Shown: in pieces, positions 24,115-38,210 of the stretch
Position numbering within the stretch: position 1 is the stretch's first letter
Layout of the letters: each line of letters opens with the position of its first letter
Assembly: GCA_034440575.1 (NCBI GenBank)
Contig: JAOTOL010001389.1
Coordinates: 399,501-463,500, forward strand
Direction: 5' to 3'
DNA: 64,000 nucleotides
DNA from: Imbricaverruca yamaguchii
Lineage: Eukaryota; Arthropoda; Thecostraca; Neoverrucidae
The notes under the pieces: model-generated
Database searches by the model: none
What the model saw: only the letters and a program-made list of their open reading frames with translations
Told to the model about the DNA's origin: nothing
Position numbers and translations under genes: made by a program

Positions 24115-24505
24115 ATGTGACGGCCCCGTGAGAGGGCTGTGACAGCCATCAGCGGGACAGATGTGTGGGGTCCTTGTGACGGCTGTGACAGCCACCAGTG
24201 AGGCAGATGTGTGGGCTCCGTGTGACGGCTGTGACAGCCACCAGTGAGGCAGATGTGTGGGGCCCGTGTGACGGCTGTGACAGCCACCAGTGAGGCAGAT
24301 GTGTGGGGTCCGTGTGACGGCTGTGACAGCCACCAGTGAGGCAGCTGTGTGGGGTCCGTGTGACGGCTGTGACAGCCACCAGTGAGGCAGCTGTGTGGGG
24401 CCCGTGTGACGGCTGTGACAGCCACTAGTGAGGCAGATGTGTGGGGCCCGTGTGACGGCTGTGACAGCCACTAGTGAGGCAGCTGTGTGGGGTCCGTGTG
24501 ACGGT
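24115..24505. repeat. 46-bp minisatellite, about 8 copies
   Basis: The unit carries TGACGGCTGTGACAGCCACC, then AGTGAGGCAGMTGTGTGGGG. Copies start at 24181, 24227, 24273 and so on. Each contains the small palindrome GGCTGTGACAGCC. Confidence 0.93.
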
Positions 24506-24689
24506 GTCGGCCTGGATCGCCCTCCGTTCAGGCGAGCAGCGCCTTGCCGACCATTCGATCGAGAGCGGCTGGCCGCGGGCCAGTTCGGTCGCGCCGAACC
24601 CCGCTCGTGCGCCTGACCGAGTTCACGACGAGTTTTTGCGGCCCAATGTCGTGCGGAGAACGAGTCAGTAGTCATAAGCACACGTCGAA

Positions 24690-25160
24690 TGTAGGCGCTG
24701 CCGACCTGACCTGGCCGGTGACCCGACTTGTGACCTGGTCAGAAGCTGGCCGGTGACATAACCGGGTGAGCCGGATGATCTGATCAGGACCTGATCGGGA
24801 GTCGGCCGATCGCCTGTCCGGGACCTGGCCGATAACCTGATCGGAAGCTGGATGAGAGCTGGACGGCAACCCGGTCGGTGACCTGATCAGTGACCTGATC
24901 GGGTGACCTGGCCGACGATCTGGTGGAGAGCCGGCCGGTGACCTGACCGGGAACTGACCGGGTTATCTGACCAATGATCCTGTCGGGACCTGATCGGTGA
25001 TCTGACTGGTAATTTGATCGGGAGCCGGCCGATTACGTGTCCGAGCTCTGGCCAGTGCCCTGGCCGGTGGTGACCTGACCGCTGACTTGTCCGGGACCTG
25101 ACCGGTAATCTGACCGGTGACCTGTCCGGTGGTGACCTGACCGGTGATCTGACCGGCTCA
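24690..25160. repeat. Irregular 15-20 bp repeat rich in GACCTGACCGGTGA
   Basis: Recurring GACCTGATCGGGAGCC, GTGACCTGACCGG and CTGGCCGGTGACC variants without fixed period. Confidence 0.7.
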
Positions 25161-25722
25161 GCATCGCCAGGCGTGTATGCAGCCAGCGGTCGAGCATGTC
25201 GAACTCCCAGAGCGCGCCACCATTGTCTCGATGGTGCAGTGCATGCGGCCATTCAAAGTAGCCGGTGTACGTGCGGGAGCATTTAGCCGACTTACCGGGC
25301 TGGCTGTGATGGATCTCCTGTCTCGTAGGAACTAGGGCCAGTATCGTGCAAGGCCGATCACGCGCGGCATGCTGAGACGGAATGCAATGACACAGATTAT
25401 TTGTGCTGCATTGTGACGCATATCAAGACTGGTAGTCACTGTTGCTAACTCTGATATAATCCGAGATATGTTTGTGGTGGCAGCTGTCCGTTTTCTGCAG
25501 CTGCAACTGCCAGACTTCTGGAGTTACAGATGTCAGCTTCGTGTCAATGCAGCTACCGCGTATATGCCACAATAGATATTGCAGCCATATGTATGCAGGT
25601 GTGGCTGACAGATGTAGTTGCGACTGAAAGCTGTCTTTCTTTGTAGGTGCCGGCCACCTATGTAGATGCTGGCTCTATAGGTGGGCTGCTGAGAGCCGAC
25701 TCCCTCTGTACATGCCTGACAC

Positions 25723-25725
<3 letters not shown>

Positions 25726-25806
<81 letters not shown>

Positions 25807-25835
25807 TATATATATAAATAGATATATATGTATAT
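25726..25835. repeat. (TA)n microsatellite
   Basis: More than 80 bp of pure TA, then TA with interruptions. Confidence 0.97.
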
Positions 25836-26149
25836 GTATGTATATATACATAGGAAGCTCGGCAGCTGGCGGCAGTCTCCATCTGTAGATGCCAGTTTTC
25901 AGCAGCTGAGAGCCGTCTCCCTCCGTAGATGCCGAATATCTAAGAAGCCTCCAGCCACCCTCGTCAGCCGACAGTCGAGTTGCTCCATGCCCACGGGTGG
26001 CGAATCTCCGATCGCATGGGTGTAACTCGTTAGGACGTGCTGCCTCGAACAGGGTGATTGGATCTGAAATTAGGCTCGTGCCACTGCTCCTCCACCTCAA
26101 CGGCTGCCAGCGGCTTCCTTCTGAGCGTACCCATTGGCTCAGATGGAGC

Positions 26150-26440
26150 TGTTCCATGCAGCGTTGGCACTTGAACGGCTCTATGTGGCTTTGGCCGCTA
26201 AACGTGATCATGTAGCGTTGAAAATTCAACGTTTCCAGGTAGCGTTGGCAGCTGAGCGGTTTTATGCAACGTTGGCAGTTGAACACCTACATGCAGCGTT
26301 GGCAGCTGAACTAGTCTATATAGCCTTGGCCGCTGAAGGCTTCCATAAAGCGTTAAGAGTTGAGCCGTTTCCATGTAGCGTTGGCCACTGAACGTTTCCA
26401 TGGAGCGTTGGCAGCTGAACGTTTCCATGTAGCGTTGGCA
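26150..26440. repeat. Tandem repeat of about 30 bp
   Basis: Recurring CATGTAGCGTTGGCAGCTGA and ACGTTTC variants. The open frame of 85 codons across it is a by-product. Confidence 0.85.
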
Positions 26441-27335
26441 CTCTAAGGAGCAAGCGGCGTGCAGTTTCGCTTTTGTGTAATTTTCAACGAAGAGGTAGCA
26501 TGTAATGAAGATCAAAATCAACTCATGTCGTGAAGCTTAAAAACATGCCAAATCTTGCATTACTTTGTATTATCAGCATTCACCCCCTCCCCACAAAGAG
26601 ATCGCTCCGTATTTCTCACCAAACAAAAAATAACTCAAGCTTGGCTTTCCGACCTCGGGACATATTAAACAACATTCTATGACTGTTGAATATTCAAACT
26701 GTCAATGCCACTACTAGCGTAGTTCGTTAGTTATTAGGGCTTCAGAGCACGTTCAGAATGTAGCTTACAGATGATGAAAAACGCACGAGCCAGGTAACTG
26801 TGACGTCACTGGTAAAAATATCGCTGGCCGGCTGGGATATCGGTTTCGCCTCGTCAATTCGGTGCTCAGTTTTGCAGCGCCCCATAAGCCAAGCGAGGAA
26901 TCGTGTCGAGCATCATGATCCTTGGCTTTTCATGCTACACGCTTAATGTTTTCCAGCTAGCGATCCAAACGTGCTGGAAGATTAGCCTTTGGTCTGCTCA
27001 TAAGTGTCCTGTCTGCTCTACACCACTACACACGACACTACTGTCCCGAGGCACCGGCCCTCTAAATGTATACACTCTGCATCCCAAGTCACTCGAAATT
27101 CACGCAGTTTTCACGAAATCGGTATTGTTCGATTGATGAAAGTTGTGATGATTTTTTTATCTCGTCTTCTCAACCTAGCACAACCGTTTGCAAATATTCC
27201 ACCTTTTCTTGTGTGCTTCTTTTTACCATTACATATTGAGGGGTGATGACACATATTGTCATTTTGGATCGAATTATTATTGTGCGTCATCGCATATAGT
27301 TTCCGTCTAGTTCTCATTCATCGCCGACGTGCAGC

Positions 27336-27605
27336 CTATTCTTCCGATGTTGCGCCGTTGGAGCTTCCACTGGCTGCAGGCTGTGGAATACATGTTCTGT
27401 GACACTTGTTTTGTGGTACATTGAATGCACTGGAATTTCCTGCCCATTCCATTACTGATTCTGGTTCTGCAAAGCCAGGGCCCGAGGTAGCTTTTGTATA
27501 TGCAGCTACTTCGCCGTAGCCAGCTTGCTTGACTAGAATAATTTCCATTATTTTATGTGTAGTTCCGCATAGTACTGGTTCGGCCTGGTTTTCTGTTACT
27601 TCCAA
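27336..27605 (-). CDS. Unassigned 89-codon ORF, protein-like composition
   Basis: Minus-strand frame from ATG (27605) to TAG, lying inside Bok intron 1 on the opposite strand. Composition is balanced (for example KIMEIILVKQAGYGEVAAYT) and not repeat-derived. No known domain, no evident splice partner. It could be a transposon fragment or chance. Confidence 0.15.
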   Translation of the reverse strand: MEVTENQAEPVLCGTTHKIMEIILVKQAGYGEVAAYTKATSGPGFAEPESVMEWAGNSSAFNVPQNKCHRTCIPQPAASGSSNGATSEE

Positions 27606-28854
27606 TCTTTGTTTATTTATTTAGCTAAAAGCGTTAGTACATGCAGACCTGGAAATATGCACCCCGACGTTGGTTTCTGGATGATAATTCAGATTCTTCA
27701 TTGTATGTGTATGTTACTGCAACAGTACAAATATACTCCAACATCCGTAGTATATTTAAATGTTAAAATATTGTTTTTTTCGATGATGTCTATAAATCTT
27801 TCACTCCGCAAACTTCAATACCCTACCAAGCAATGCCTTGTCCCTGACTATCGATTTTTGTCAGTTGTTAGTCAAAGCCCGACAATACGACTGGGCGCTC
27901 CGGGGTCCGGGGATCGACCAGGCGGCCTGCCGAACTCTTTAACAGCACCATGTCGGACAGCCGTTGTCGGAGTAATCACGGCGGGAAGCTTCTCGCAAAT
28001 TACACGCCGCATGTAATCATGTCTTGGCGCATCAGACCGAACTGGCGTTGGTTTTCTTCATCAGTGTATTCTTTGTTCGATGTTTGGCAGTACGGTTGAT
28101 TAAAACGCCTCCAACGTATTGCCATACATAATCGTGTAATGCTTTAGCGCCGAAACAGCGCGTGGTCGTTTCGTGTGCTGTTGGTTAGCAGCACTTCGGT
28201 TTGATCTGTTTATGAGGTGAATATTTTGAGCCGATATTTTGCGCACATCCTCGCGCTGCGTCCATTGGTGGTCGTGATTCAGATGGTAGGTCCATAGGAG
28301 TTTAGATGGTCATTTGCAGGTGGAAGTTGCTGCAGAACATGCTGTAGGTGATGGTATGAATAGGGCCGGAGAAGGCCAGCAGTGTGTTCACACTTCGCAC
28401 TTCTACTCTGCACCAACGTTCCTTGCTAGGATAATTATCGTCAGATGTATCACGTCTTCGAGTAGCACAGCTGCTTACTGTGCCGATGAAGCAAAGTACA
28501 CCAGAGCATCCATCGGAAAACGTTGGCATGAAATGAAAATGAAACTTGGATAAATGCGGGTGCGCTCGGCATAGCTTTAATAAGCAGCCTTATACTGCAC
28601 GTCCCTCCACAGCTATTTAGTGCGGATACACCATTTTACATTTTATTTTCGAGTTTGACTTTTGCATAAAACATAATAACGGTACTGCTCTACACGAGTT
28701 TGTTAATAGCCGTTTGTTTACCTTCATGCTTTTAGCAGTGGTGTACTTTGCGCCATTGCATCCATAGATCCTACCAGAGCATCATATAGTTTGAAATACG
28801 CTCTCGATAGATACCATTTGAAGTTCACTGTGATGTTTGCATAACACGGTATGA

Positions 28855-28985
28855 TATGATATGTGATGTGTGATGTGCAGTGTGATGTGTAGTGTGGTGT
28901 GTAGTATGGTGTGTAGTATGGTGTGATGTGTGATGTGCAGTGTGATGTGTAGTATGGTGTGTAGTATGGTGTGTAGTGTGTGATG
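28855..28985. repeat. GTGATGTG-type low-complexity tract
   Basis: Runs of GTGATGTGTAGT and GTATGGTGTGTA, including a near-duplicate block of about 60 bp. Confidence 0.85.
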
Positions 28986-29033
28986 TAACCGTAACAGTGA
29001 TCGGTCACATAGCAGATGCAGTCTTGGGTCGGT

Positions 29034-29240
29034 TTAAAACAATTTGATTTGACACAATTTCAAATTTAACATATATTCTGTTTCGATTCCAGAAGCCCGT
29101 TGAACGTGGCGCTCCTCGCAGTCTAGATTCATGCCTTTCAGCATTCCCTTTAGTTTGGTATCAATTGTTGGCTGCTTTGGTTTCATTTTCGGGTCGTCGC
29201 CGCTGGACGTTTCTACGTGTTGCCAGCATTCCTTGGACAT
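29034..29240 (-). CDS. Unassigned 68-codon ORF
   Basis: Minus-strand frame, hydrophilic and Lys/Glu-rich (DDPKMKPKQPTIDTKLKGML). It lies in Bok intron 1. No family recognised and too short to weigh; listed because the composition is more protein-like than its surroundings. Confidence 0.12.
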   Translation of the reverse strand: MSKECWQHVETSSGDDPKMKPKQPTIDTKLKGMLKGMNLDCEERHVQRASGIETEYMLNLKLCQIKLF

Positions 29241-30232
29241 TGTCTGAGATCATGCATTAACGTCTGTACGATGCAGATGTATTCCGATTTACTTTATGCG
29301 CACTCAACCCGAGTAAACTGCTTATAGACTACGAATGCCTATTTCCAGCTCCTACCGATGGCTGGCAGGTGTTATTACAGCACGTTATACATATCATGCT
29401 TATGGACATTCCATGGCACATACAGCATTTCATCGTTAATTAAACAACATTTTATGTATTTATTGACATATGCATCATCATCACTCAGCTTCACCTTTGA
29501 GTCTATCGCCTTCTAATATCCAGTTGCGGGTCGCCTGTACATGATGTGACTCGTCATCGGCCACGACATCTACAGCGCCCTCACTGTCTGCTGGCGCACT
29601 TTACACTGAGGAGCTTGGTCCGGAATTGAAGCGGTGATGTGGGCCGATGCGTCAGCAGAGGCAGACACATTGCAATGGGTTCGCCACCGGAGGGAAACTG
29701 TCCGCGGCTATGACCACGGTGTGGGTGAATGGAGGGGGATGGCATCTAGTGGTCATGGATGGTAAGTACAGGATCTGCTTGAAACTACTTGGAATGAACG
29801 AAATTTCCAAGAATGCAAATGAGAACTGCGGTCCACCCCTCCGCCCTACGGGAAAGGATCACTGCGGGTATTCGTAACTAACTAGAAGGTCTTTGCATTG
29901 ACGTCATTGACTTGTCAGATACATCCTTTGTCGAATGCGATCGCTTGTTTGCCTCCAGGAAACAAGAAGCATCCATGCAAACGCACAGCTACAGTGTGCA
30001 TCGTTCTTGTGATTGCCAACCACAGAGCGAGCGTGCCATTGTGCAGCGTGTGAAACGCCTTCAGGATATATCTGGTTCTCGATAATGCTTGGTGAATTGC
30101 AAGCATGGTCGGTGTTGAAATGAACCGCTACATCCAGAACATACCGCGATCATTTGCGGTCGAGACGATTTACCCTGCAGCTATGGCTTTATCGCATCGA
30201 TCGTCGACATTCTGAGAGTGGATACACCAGAG

Positions 30233-30860
30233 GCCGTGCTGCCCTCCAGTCTTCACACCTTGTGCCCAGCAAGCGTCAGACATTCGTGACCACCATCGGC
30301 GGCTGCAATGCCCTCCAGTCTTCACATCTTGTGCCCAGCAAGCGTCAGACATTCGTGACCACCATCGGCAGCTGGATTGCCCTCCAGTCTTCACACCGTG
30401 TGCCCAGCGAGCATTGCACATTCGTGACCACCATGAGCGGCTGCCTTGCCCGCTTCACACCTTGTGCCCAGCAAGCATCAGACATTCGTGACCACCATGG
30501 GCGGCTGGCTTGCCCTCCAGTCTTCACACCTTATGCCCAGCAAGCATCAGACATCCGTGACCACCATCGGCGGCTGGCTTACCCTCCAGTCTCAGTCTTC
30601 ACACCGTGTGCCCAGCGAGTATTACACATTCGTGACCACCATGAGCGGCTGCCTTGCCCGCTTCACACCTTGTGCCCAGCAAGCATCAGACATTCGTGAC
30701 CACCATGGGCGGCTGGCTTGCCCTCCAGTCTTCACACCGTGCGTCCCGCAGGCATCGGACGTCCGTAACCACCATGGGCGGCTGGCTTGCCCTCCAGGCT
30801 TCACACCGTGGCGCCCCGCAAGCATCAGACATCCGTAGCCACCATGGGCGGCTGTCGATG
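30233..30860. repeat. 69-bp minisatellite, about 9 copies
   Basis: The marker CTTCACAC recurs at 30251, 30389, 30453, 30522 and onward (a variant at 30320), mostly 69 bp apart. The unit includes TGCCCAGCAAGCATCAGACA and TTCGTGACCACCATGGGCGG. Frames are open on both strands. Confidence 0.92.
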
Positions 30861-31019
30861 GCGTGCGCCGCCCGGGAGCGTCCGACCGCTCCGCCGGCAG
30901 TGATGGCGTGCTCGAGCGTCCGACTCAGGGCTTCTGGAAACCGCCGCCACACAGCGAACGGCGATCCGTCACGCCACGGCAGCGGCTGCGTAATTCGGTG
31001 CCGCTTATCCGTGCATCTC

Positions 31020-31390
31020 GCGGATTTATCGCGCCACTCGGTCGGCTCGGGCTGGTCGTCGACCGCTCGGTCTTAGCTGTCAGTCATCCAGTCTGGTCGG
31101 ATTAATCGCCGACTACTCGGGCTCAAATGGCAGCCACTTAGTCAGGTCGGGCTGGTCGACGACCATTCGATCTATACTGTCAGCCACTTAGTCTGGTCGG
31201 GCTTGTCGCCGATCATTCGATCTGAACTGTCAGCTACTCAGTCGGGTTAGGCTAGTCGCCGATTATTCGATCTCTACAATACTGATCATTCGATCTCTAC
31301 TGTCGGCCACTTAGTCGGGTTGAGCTGGTCGCCGACCATTCGATCTCTACTATACCTGATCATTCGATCCCTACTGTCAGACGCTGCCTG
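31020..31390. repeat. Diverged repeat of about 55-60 bp
   Basis: Recurring GTCGGGCTGGTCGCCGA, CATTCGATCTCTACTGTCAG and CCACTTAGTC blocks. Confidence 0.8.
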
Positions 31391-33502
31391 CCCGGTGGAG
31401 GTGGGCCGTTCTCGGGACCGTGCTTCTGGCGGGCATCTCGTGATTCGATCACAGCGGCACTAGACGCGGATCGGCTCCTACAATGAAGTGCCTGCAGCCT
31501 GTTCGCGGTGATCCGGTGACCGGAAAGTGAAGATGGTTGGGTTGCTTAGGGTTGTCGTCTTCCGCTATAATTGATCAGGCGATTTGTCGACTCGAATGCA
31601 TTATTTGCCATAATGCCTGCCATTGTTCCCACTATCAATATCATACGGATAAGCTATTTGCTGATGAAGGTACCAAAAAAGTAATGGGAGTTCGCTCGGT
31701 TCCTTTTTGTATTTATCATTTAATTACTTAAAAAATTGTCTTCATCGCTTATTCTGAGCATGAGATCAGGGGAAGATTCAACACTTCTCTGTGGGTGACA
31801 AGTTTATGTTTGCTGTTTAGTGCTCACTAGGATAATGGCAAAGAAACAATTATTTTGTCTCGATATACAAGTACTTACATTAATCACGGGCGATGTCTTA
31901 TCAGTCACATTGCAAAAAAAGCATGCACCTGCAAAGGCATGCAAAGCATGGAACCGACAGTCGTGAGTGAGTAAGTTTCGTCTGCTCCGATTGCTCGTTC
32001 TCTGAGGTTGGAGAGATGCTGATGTCCAGTCGTCAACCTTGCCGCTACGTGGGCGATGACGGGTTGTTCATATCTGCGGTGTGGCAGTAATTCATCTAGG
32101 ACTCATTTATCCTCGCTTATGTTTAGTGCAGACAAACTGAGTTACATAGCAGATAAAATGAACTTGCTTACTCGGGTTAGAAACGTGTTGGAGTTGAGGT
32201 GAAGAGTAAGAGTACATTTGGTTTGCGGCGAAAACTCATCCAGAAGAAAGCTGAAGAAGGTATTATCGGAGTACATTTTCGGCAATACGGAGGTGCTCTA
32301 GAAGGTCAATTGCACGTGTTCACGTGGTTCGTGTGACCGTGCCAGGTTTGTTCCGTCTGTTTTGTGGCGACGGTACATCCAGAACTTATGTTGCCTGGTA
32401 TATATTTATCCTCATGTTAAGGTAGACCTAACAGATCAAATCAATTGCCTCATGCATCAATATTTTGAATATATCGCCTTGTATCATAGTAATTATCAAT
32501 TTTGGTGCATTCTAACATAGCTTAAGCAATATCATTTCACAATAATTATATTCCATGCAACTTTGCATGATAAGAATCATGGTTGAAGATGGCAAAAACC
32601 CTCCAGGCAAGCCATATCGAAGCTTAATTGGGCTCGTTTATCCGTTCGCTCGCGTCGCTCGCTGGCTTACTCCGACCGAATTAACCTGGAGACTCTAAAT
32701 CACCAGGTATATAATATCAAAATAAATTACCGGGTATAGATTACCTTCGCATTATATGGTCTCCTATTTAATGCAAGGAAGACGGGGTAAGTCCGTATTG
32801 AAGGAAATATTAGTCCATCTCCGAGTATACACACACGAAGTGATTGCTCTTTGTTTGCATGTTTCAGTGGTGAATTGTCGATGGCGGCATAGCCGACATC
32901 TATATGTGTGTGTGTCGCTGCCAGAATGATAGCGACTAGTAGTAAATATAACTACGCAATAACGATGCCCGTAGCTAGCCGAAATCTGAAGGTGAAGGAG
33001 CGCAAAACGGCCGCTTCATGTTCATTTTACCCAGTTCGTGTTCATAACCGTAATGTTAAAGCAATTGGTTTGCTGAGGATTGCGGGGGGTCACGTGACCA
33101 CGGCCCCCTCAGTCTGGCTTCGGGCAGTGGCTCACGATGTACCAAGAAGTTCTTGGAGTGACGTTTATTGTGGGGTGTGGTCCAGGGTCATACCAACAAT
33201 TAAGCTTGCTTGTTTTCTACAGTTACTTGACCATAGAACCTTACTAGCAGCTTTGTGACTCCACTTCTGGTCCTTACACCGCTGGACACGAATAAAATTA
33301 ACTGACCGTAAGTCTGAACTCTGCCACGTTGCGACTTGTCCCTTTTTGCTTGGCAGCATTAAAACGCTTTTCTGTTTCACGGTCACTTATATGTCGGAAA
33401 AAACGGCTGACGCGACTGGCCGAGCAGTTGCTCGGGCGACTCACGGCAATTACTTGATCTGGACTCACGTCTGGTCTGGCAACTTTGTTTGCGACGTCTG
33501 GT

Positions 33503-33790
33503 CTGGCCACGTCACCTGGTCTGTCCACGTCACGTCTGGTCAGGCATCTGGTGGCCACGTCACGTCTGGTCTGGCCACGTCACGTCTGGTCTGGCCATGT
33601 CACGTCTGGTCAGGCCACGTCACGTCTGGTTTGGGCACGCCACGTCTGGTCTGGCCACGCCACGTCTGGTCTGGCCACGTCACGTCTGGTCTGGCCACGT
33701 CACGTCTGGTCAGACCACGTCACGTCTGGTCTGGCCACGCCACGTCCGGTTTGGCCACGTCACGTCCGGTCTGGCCACGTCACGTCTCCC
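33503..33790. repeat. 20-bp minisatellite, about 15 copies
   Basis: Unit CACGTCACGTCTGGTCTGGC with few substitutions. Three plus-strand frames remain open (121-196 codons) for this reason alone. Confidence 0.95.
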
Positions 33791-35344
33791 ACGTCCGGTG
33801 CAGCTCGGCTCGGGAGCCGCGCTCTATATCCGGTACAACCCCGGCCGTAACGTGACGCCGCCGCCGGCTATCATGAGCTGGACGTGCCGCGCGGCACGAT
33901 CGGCCCTCATGACTCACGTGGTGGTGCGTGTGACTCGCACGACTCACCTGATGGTGCTTATGACTCACGTGATGAGTGCGGCGGTGGTCCGGACGCAGAC
34001 TGCCACCAGGCGGCGCAGGAACTGTGAGGGTGGGGGGTGGAGCGTGGCGTACCTCAGCATCAACGTAGTCTTGCGATAGCAATGACATTCTACAGGGTCG
34101 GCCGCCGCCACCCAGTTTCTGTTTTTGGTCGGATAAGCCATGATTATATTGTCGGAAATGGGAGAGGGGATTTGCGCTCATTGTGAATATGGTTTCAACC
34201 ACATAAAGCGGACCATTCCAAAGAACCGAACTAACCTCTTACGACGGACATTGAGAAATTTCGGTGCTGTCTTACCTGCAAAATTATGCTCAACTTGCCA
34301 GGTGACCAAAGGATCTATTTGGGCACATGATTGACACTCTGCCCGCCAGATGTACGACGCTAGCCCGTGCAATGTGCAGCTCACCTGAACTATCAGTGAT
34401 GATGGCGATGATCCACTTGGAGTCAGGATGCGTGCAACGAAGCTGTCTGATGCCTATCGGGGGATTCAGTTGGGGTGTGAATGATTAAACGAGAGAACTA
34501 CAGGTCAGACAGGGCTGCATACCGCGATTCGCGTGATAAGTTGTGCCTAGTTTTTATGTGAATACTCCACTGGAAGATTAATGTGTGGAGACTCTGTAAC
34601 TATTTGTGCCCCCAGCTTGTGTTAGCGTGTCCGAGATTATTAGTGCATTTAGATCCGAAGGCATACCTCTCAAGTCCTAGGGCAGCAAATGAATTTCTGA
34701 GGTTTTCTTGGAGGCCTGGCAAATGGCGAAAACCCACGAATTTAAGATTTGATGACTTGCGATTTTGTATAGGCTCAATTTCACTTTCGTATTATAACTC
34801 AGAGGTACTCTCCAGAACACCCATTCCAGTTCACCTGCGGAAACTAAAGGGTCAGCTCTAGTTTATGCACCGTCTCAGTAGACGACGTCGTACTCTGCGT
34901 GACCTGGGGGGAAGGGGAGGGAGACCCCACGGGCTCCAGGTATGTCGTGCGCCCACCGTCGCCCAACGTGAACCACCGTGTCCTGCCCGGTGCTTGTTCT
35001 GCATGACGACGACGTCCACCACAGTCCACCATGCCCTGCACAACGTGTGTTCTGCATGACGATGTCAATCGCAGGTCACCGTGCCCTGTCCGGTGCGTAT
35101 TCTACATGACGACGTCATCCATCACGGGCCACCGTGCCATGCATGCTGCGTATGCTGCATGACTGGCCTACGCTCACCCTCGATTGTATCACTGTGCGGC
35201 CGAATGCCGTGTGATGAACGACCAGATTGTCTGTCTCAATTATGCCAGCCATGTTTGGCTATGTAAATGCGCCGATCTGTATTTGAGAAGCTGGTCGATG
35301 GAGGCGGGAGAGGCCGATGCTGATGCTGACCGGAGCTCCCGCTC

Positions 35345-35555
35345 GACCGAGGCTGCAGCGGGCTGCAGCAGGCTGCGTGTGGCAGCGGGCTGTAGCGGGC
35401 TGCGAGTGGCAGCGAGCTCTGTGGCAGCGAGCTGTGTGTGGCAGAGAGCTGGGTGTGGCAGCGAGCTGTGTGTAGCAGTAAGCTGTGTGTGGCAGTGGGC
35501 TGTGTGTAGTAGCGAGCTGTGTGTGGCAGCGAGCTGGGTGTGGCTGCGAGCTGCA
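35345..35555. repeat. Repeat of about 18 bp (GTGTGTGGCAGCGAGCT)
   Basis: Recurring GTGTGGCAGCGAGCT and GGCTGCAGCGG variants. Confidence 0.85.
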
Positions 35556-36179
35556 GGACCGGACAGGATCATCGCGTCATAGTCACTGGATGTTTAGCGT
35601 GTTGATGTACGTCTTCATTTCCACGCTCGGTCACACAGCACGCTCAGGCTGTCTTTTTCATTGAACATGACACTCATTTGATGAGAAGTTTCTGTGTCCT
35701 AGAATGTGGAGCTATTAGTTTATTGCCACGTATTAGTTCGCCGAGACATCCCCATCAGGAAATAATGACGCCTATTACAACATACCATCAGTCCGTATGC
35801 AGAGTGCATGTCTGTCGGAGTACACCCCACCACAACGACGATGTCGTGTGTAAACACTCGCCGTGCGGTGTCACCCAATATTGAAGCAGATTGTCTCATA
35901 TCCGAAGACAAATTCGTGGATGCGTGTGTGCGACGCACGTTAAATTGACATCAAGCTTGTGATATCACTTTGAAATTGGTCCAAAGCCCCGTGAAACGAA
36001 TCGATTGCCTGTTCGTGGCAACATAGGACCACCGGCTGGGATGAGGAGTAGTTTGGTGAGCGTGGTCCCGACAACAACAGAACGGGGCAAATATTTACCC
36101 GCGGCATCAGCGAGGGAATTGCAGGGGTGACGATGTAGGAATTGACCGATATTGTGGTGGTGAAGTTCTGTGCACAAAG

Positions 36180-36490
36180 AAGGAGAGAGATAGTGTGCGC
36201 GCAACAAGGAGAATTGTGAGAGAGGAAACGGATAGAGAGTAGAGACAGAGACAGCCACAGAGGCAGAGACAGAGAAAGAGATAGAGAGAAAGAGAGATGG
36301 AGAGAGAGAGAGGGAGAGAGAGAGAGGGAGAGAGAGAAAGAGAGAGAGAGAGAGGGAGAGAGAGGTAGAGAGAAAGAGAGAGAGAGATAGAGACGGAAAC
36401 AGAGACAGAGACATAGGTATATACAGAGACATAGACATTGGAATAGGCAGAGGCAAATGCAGAGACAGGGGCAGAGATAAAGATACAGAT
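36180..36490. repeat. GA-rich simple-sequence tract
   Basis: GAGAGA with interruptions, becoming AGAGACAGAGAC at its ends. The minus-strand Ser/Leu-rich frames are artefacts. Confidence 0.95.
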
Positions 36491-36811
36491 GAAGATATAT
36501 GTAGAGGGGAAGAAGATCCAGCGAGCCTTTACCACTTCGCTGTTCAACAATCAGTGGTCTGTGAATGGATCCGCCATGGAGTGGCTGTTTGAGTTAGAGA
36601 GTGGCTGCTTGATTTGTGCCTCACCGTTACGACCGCCGAAACGATAGTCCGCACCAGGGTGGCTGCCAATGCTTCATTTATAGCATTTCAGTCGGCGACA
36701 GGCCTCATCGGCGGAAGCGATGGGCCTGGGTGATCAATAAATATCCGCTGGAAATCGTTCTGCCGCTGTTTGTCATGATCAATGAGTATGGCTCGCGCTG
36801 ATTTGCGTTTC

Positions 36812-37260
<449 letters not shown>

Positions 37261-38118
37261 AAGTACGTGATGGCGGAGTGTGGAATATTAAGAATCATCC
37301 GTCAGCTGCCACCCAAAGAAGAACAAATTTATTTACCTGATCTTAGCAAATAGTCTGTTGGTGCGTATTTTCGTTTTCGCTGATGAATTATACGCGCGTT
37401 TACTACGGTCGAACCAATCCGCAGTCAGCATCTGTAGAGCAGCGTCTTCTGCCTACCACGTGCAACATAAACATTTTCCGCGGTGGCTTATCTCTTCGTG
37501 TGCAAAAAACTGCCACCACCCTTGCCATTTTGCCTGCCATCACGACATTTATCCACACGACAAGCTTCCACTCTGAACTAAATGAGCAGAGACACGCCTA
37601 ACGTGTTGAAAAGGCGCTGAGCCCATGGGGTCTCCCCGGGTCGAAATACCAGCCGCCGGCTACAGTCATGTATTGTAATCTGACACACGATGTCTGGCGC
37701 TGATCAACACGCGTCCTCAAGACCGGGGTCAAAGTGTGGCACCGTCCGCCTGAGTTGTTGTGTTTGTTCTCGAGGGGACGCGGCAGGGACCGCTTTGTTG
37801 TGGCTGTGGCCGGCCACGCTATTGCTCGCGTGGTCGTCATTGTGCATTGTCTGTGGCGGCAGACCGGCGTCAACGTGGCGCTTCGCTCCATTCCTGACGC
37901 GCCGGTCCCGTAAAATCGGGTCACAGGTCACGCGGTGTTGTGTGTGTGTGCATATGGCGGGTCACTCGCCGCTCGTGTGATCTCAGGTCGAAGGTCACGC
38001 ACTATTCTCCCGCTTTCGGGCCATCGGTAATGCGCTGTTCGCATGACTTCAGATCGCCGGTCGCACGCCGTTTCCGTGTTGTCAGATCGCCGCTCACGCG
38101 CCGCCGATCTGTTCCCAG

Positions 38119-38210
38119 GTCACCCCGAGTACCTGATGGGGCTGATCGAGTCCCTCGGCATGGTGGCCGAGAGAGATACCGGCCAGTGGATCGCCAGCCA
38201 GGGAGGATGG
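38119..38210 (+). CDS. Bok: Bok-like Bcl-2 family protein, coding exon 2 (BH2 exon)
   Basis: A 92-bp exon between acceptor TTCCCAG (ending 38118) and donor TGG^GTACGT (38211). Its first two bases complete the Gly codon begun by exon 1, so the reading becomes ...VECVKLG then HPEYLMGLIESLGMV. It ends exactly on a codon boundary. It encodes residues 225-254: the helix between BH1 and BH2, then BH2 as TGQWIASQGGW (residues 244-254), matching the W(5-6 residues)GGW signature of the family. The phases on both sides agree with the neighbouring exons, which is strong evidence that a 92-bp exon isolated between introns of 24 and 16 kb is real. Retaining the following intron would add 34 residues and stop at about 38315. 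Confidence 0.9.

Noticed and set aside
33346..34079. Overlapping plus-strand ORFs of 121, 169 and 196 codons
   Set aside because: Three frames open together across a 20-bp minisatellite.
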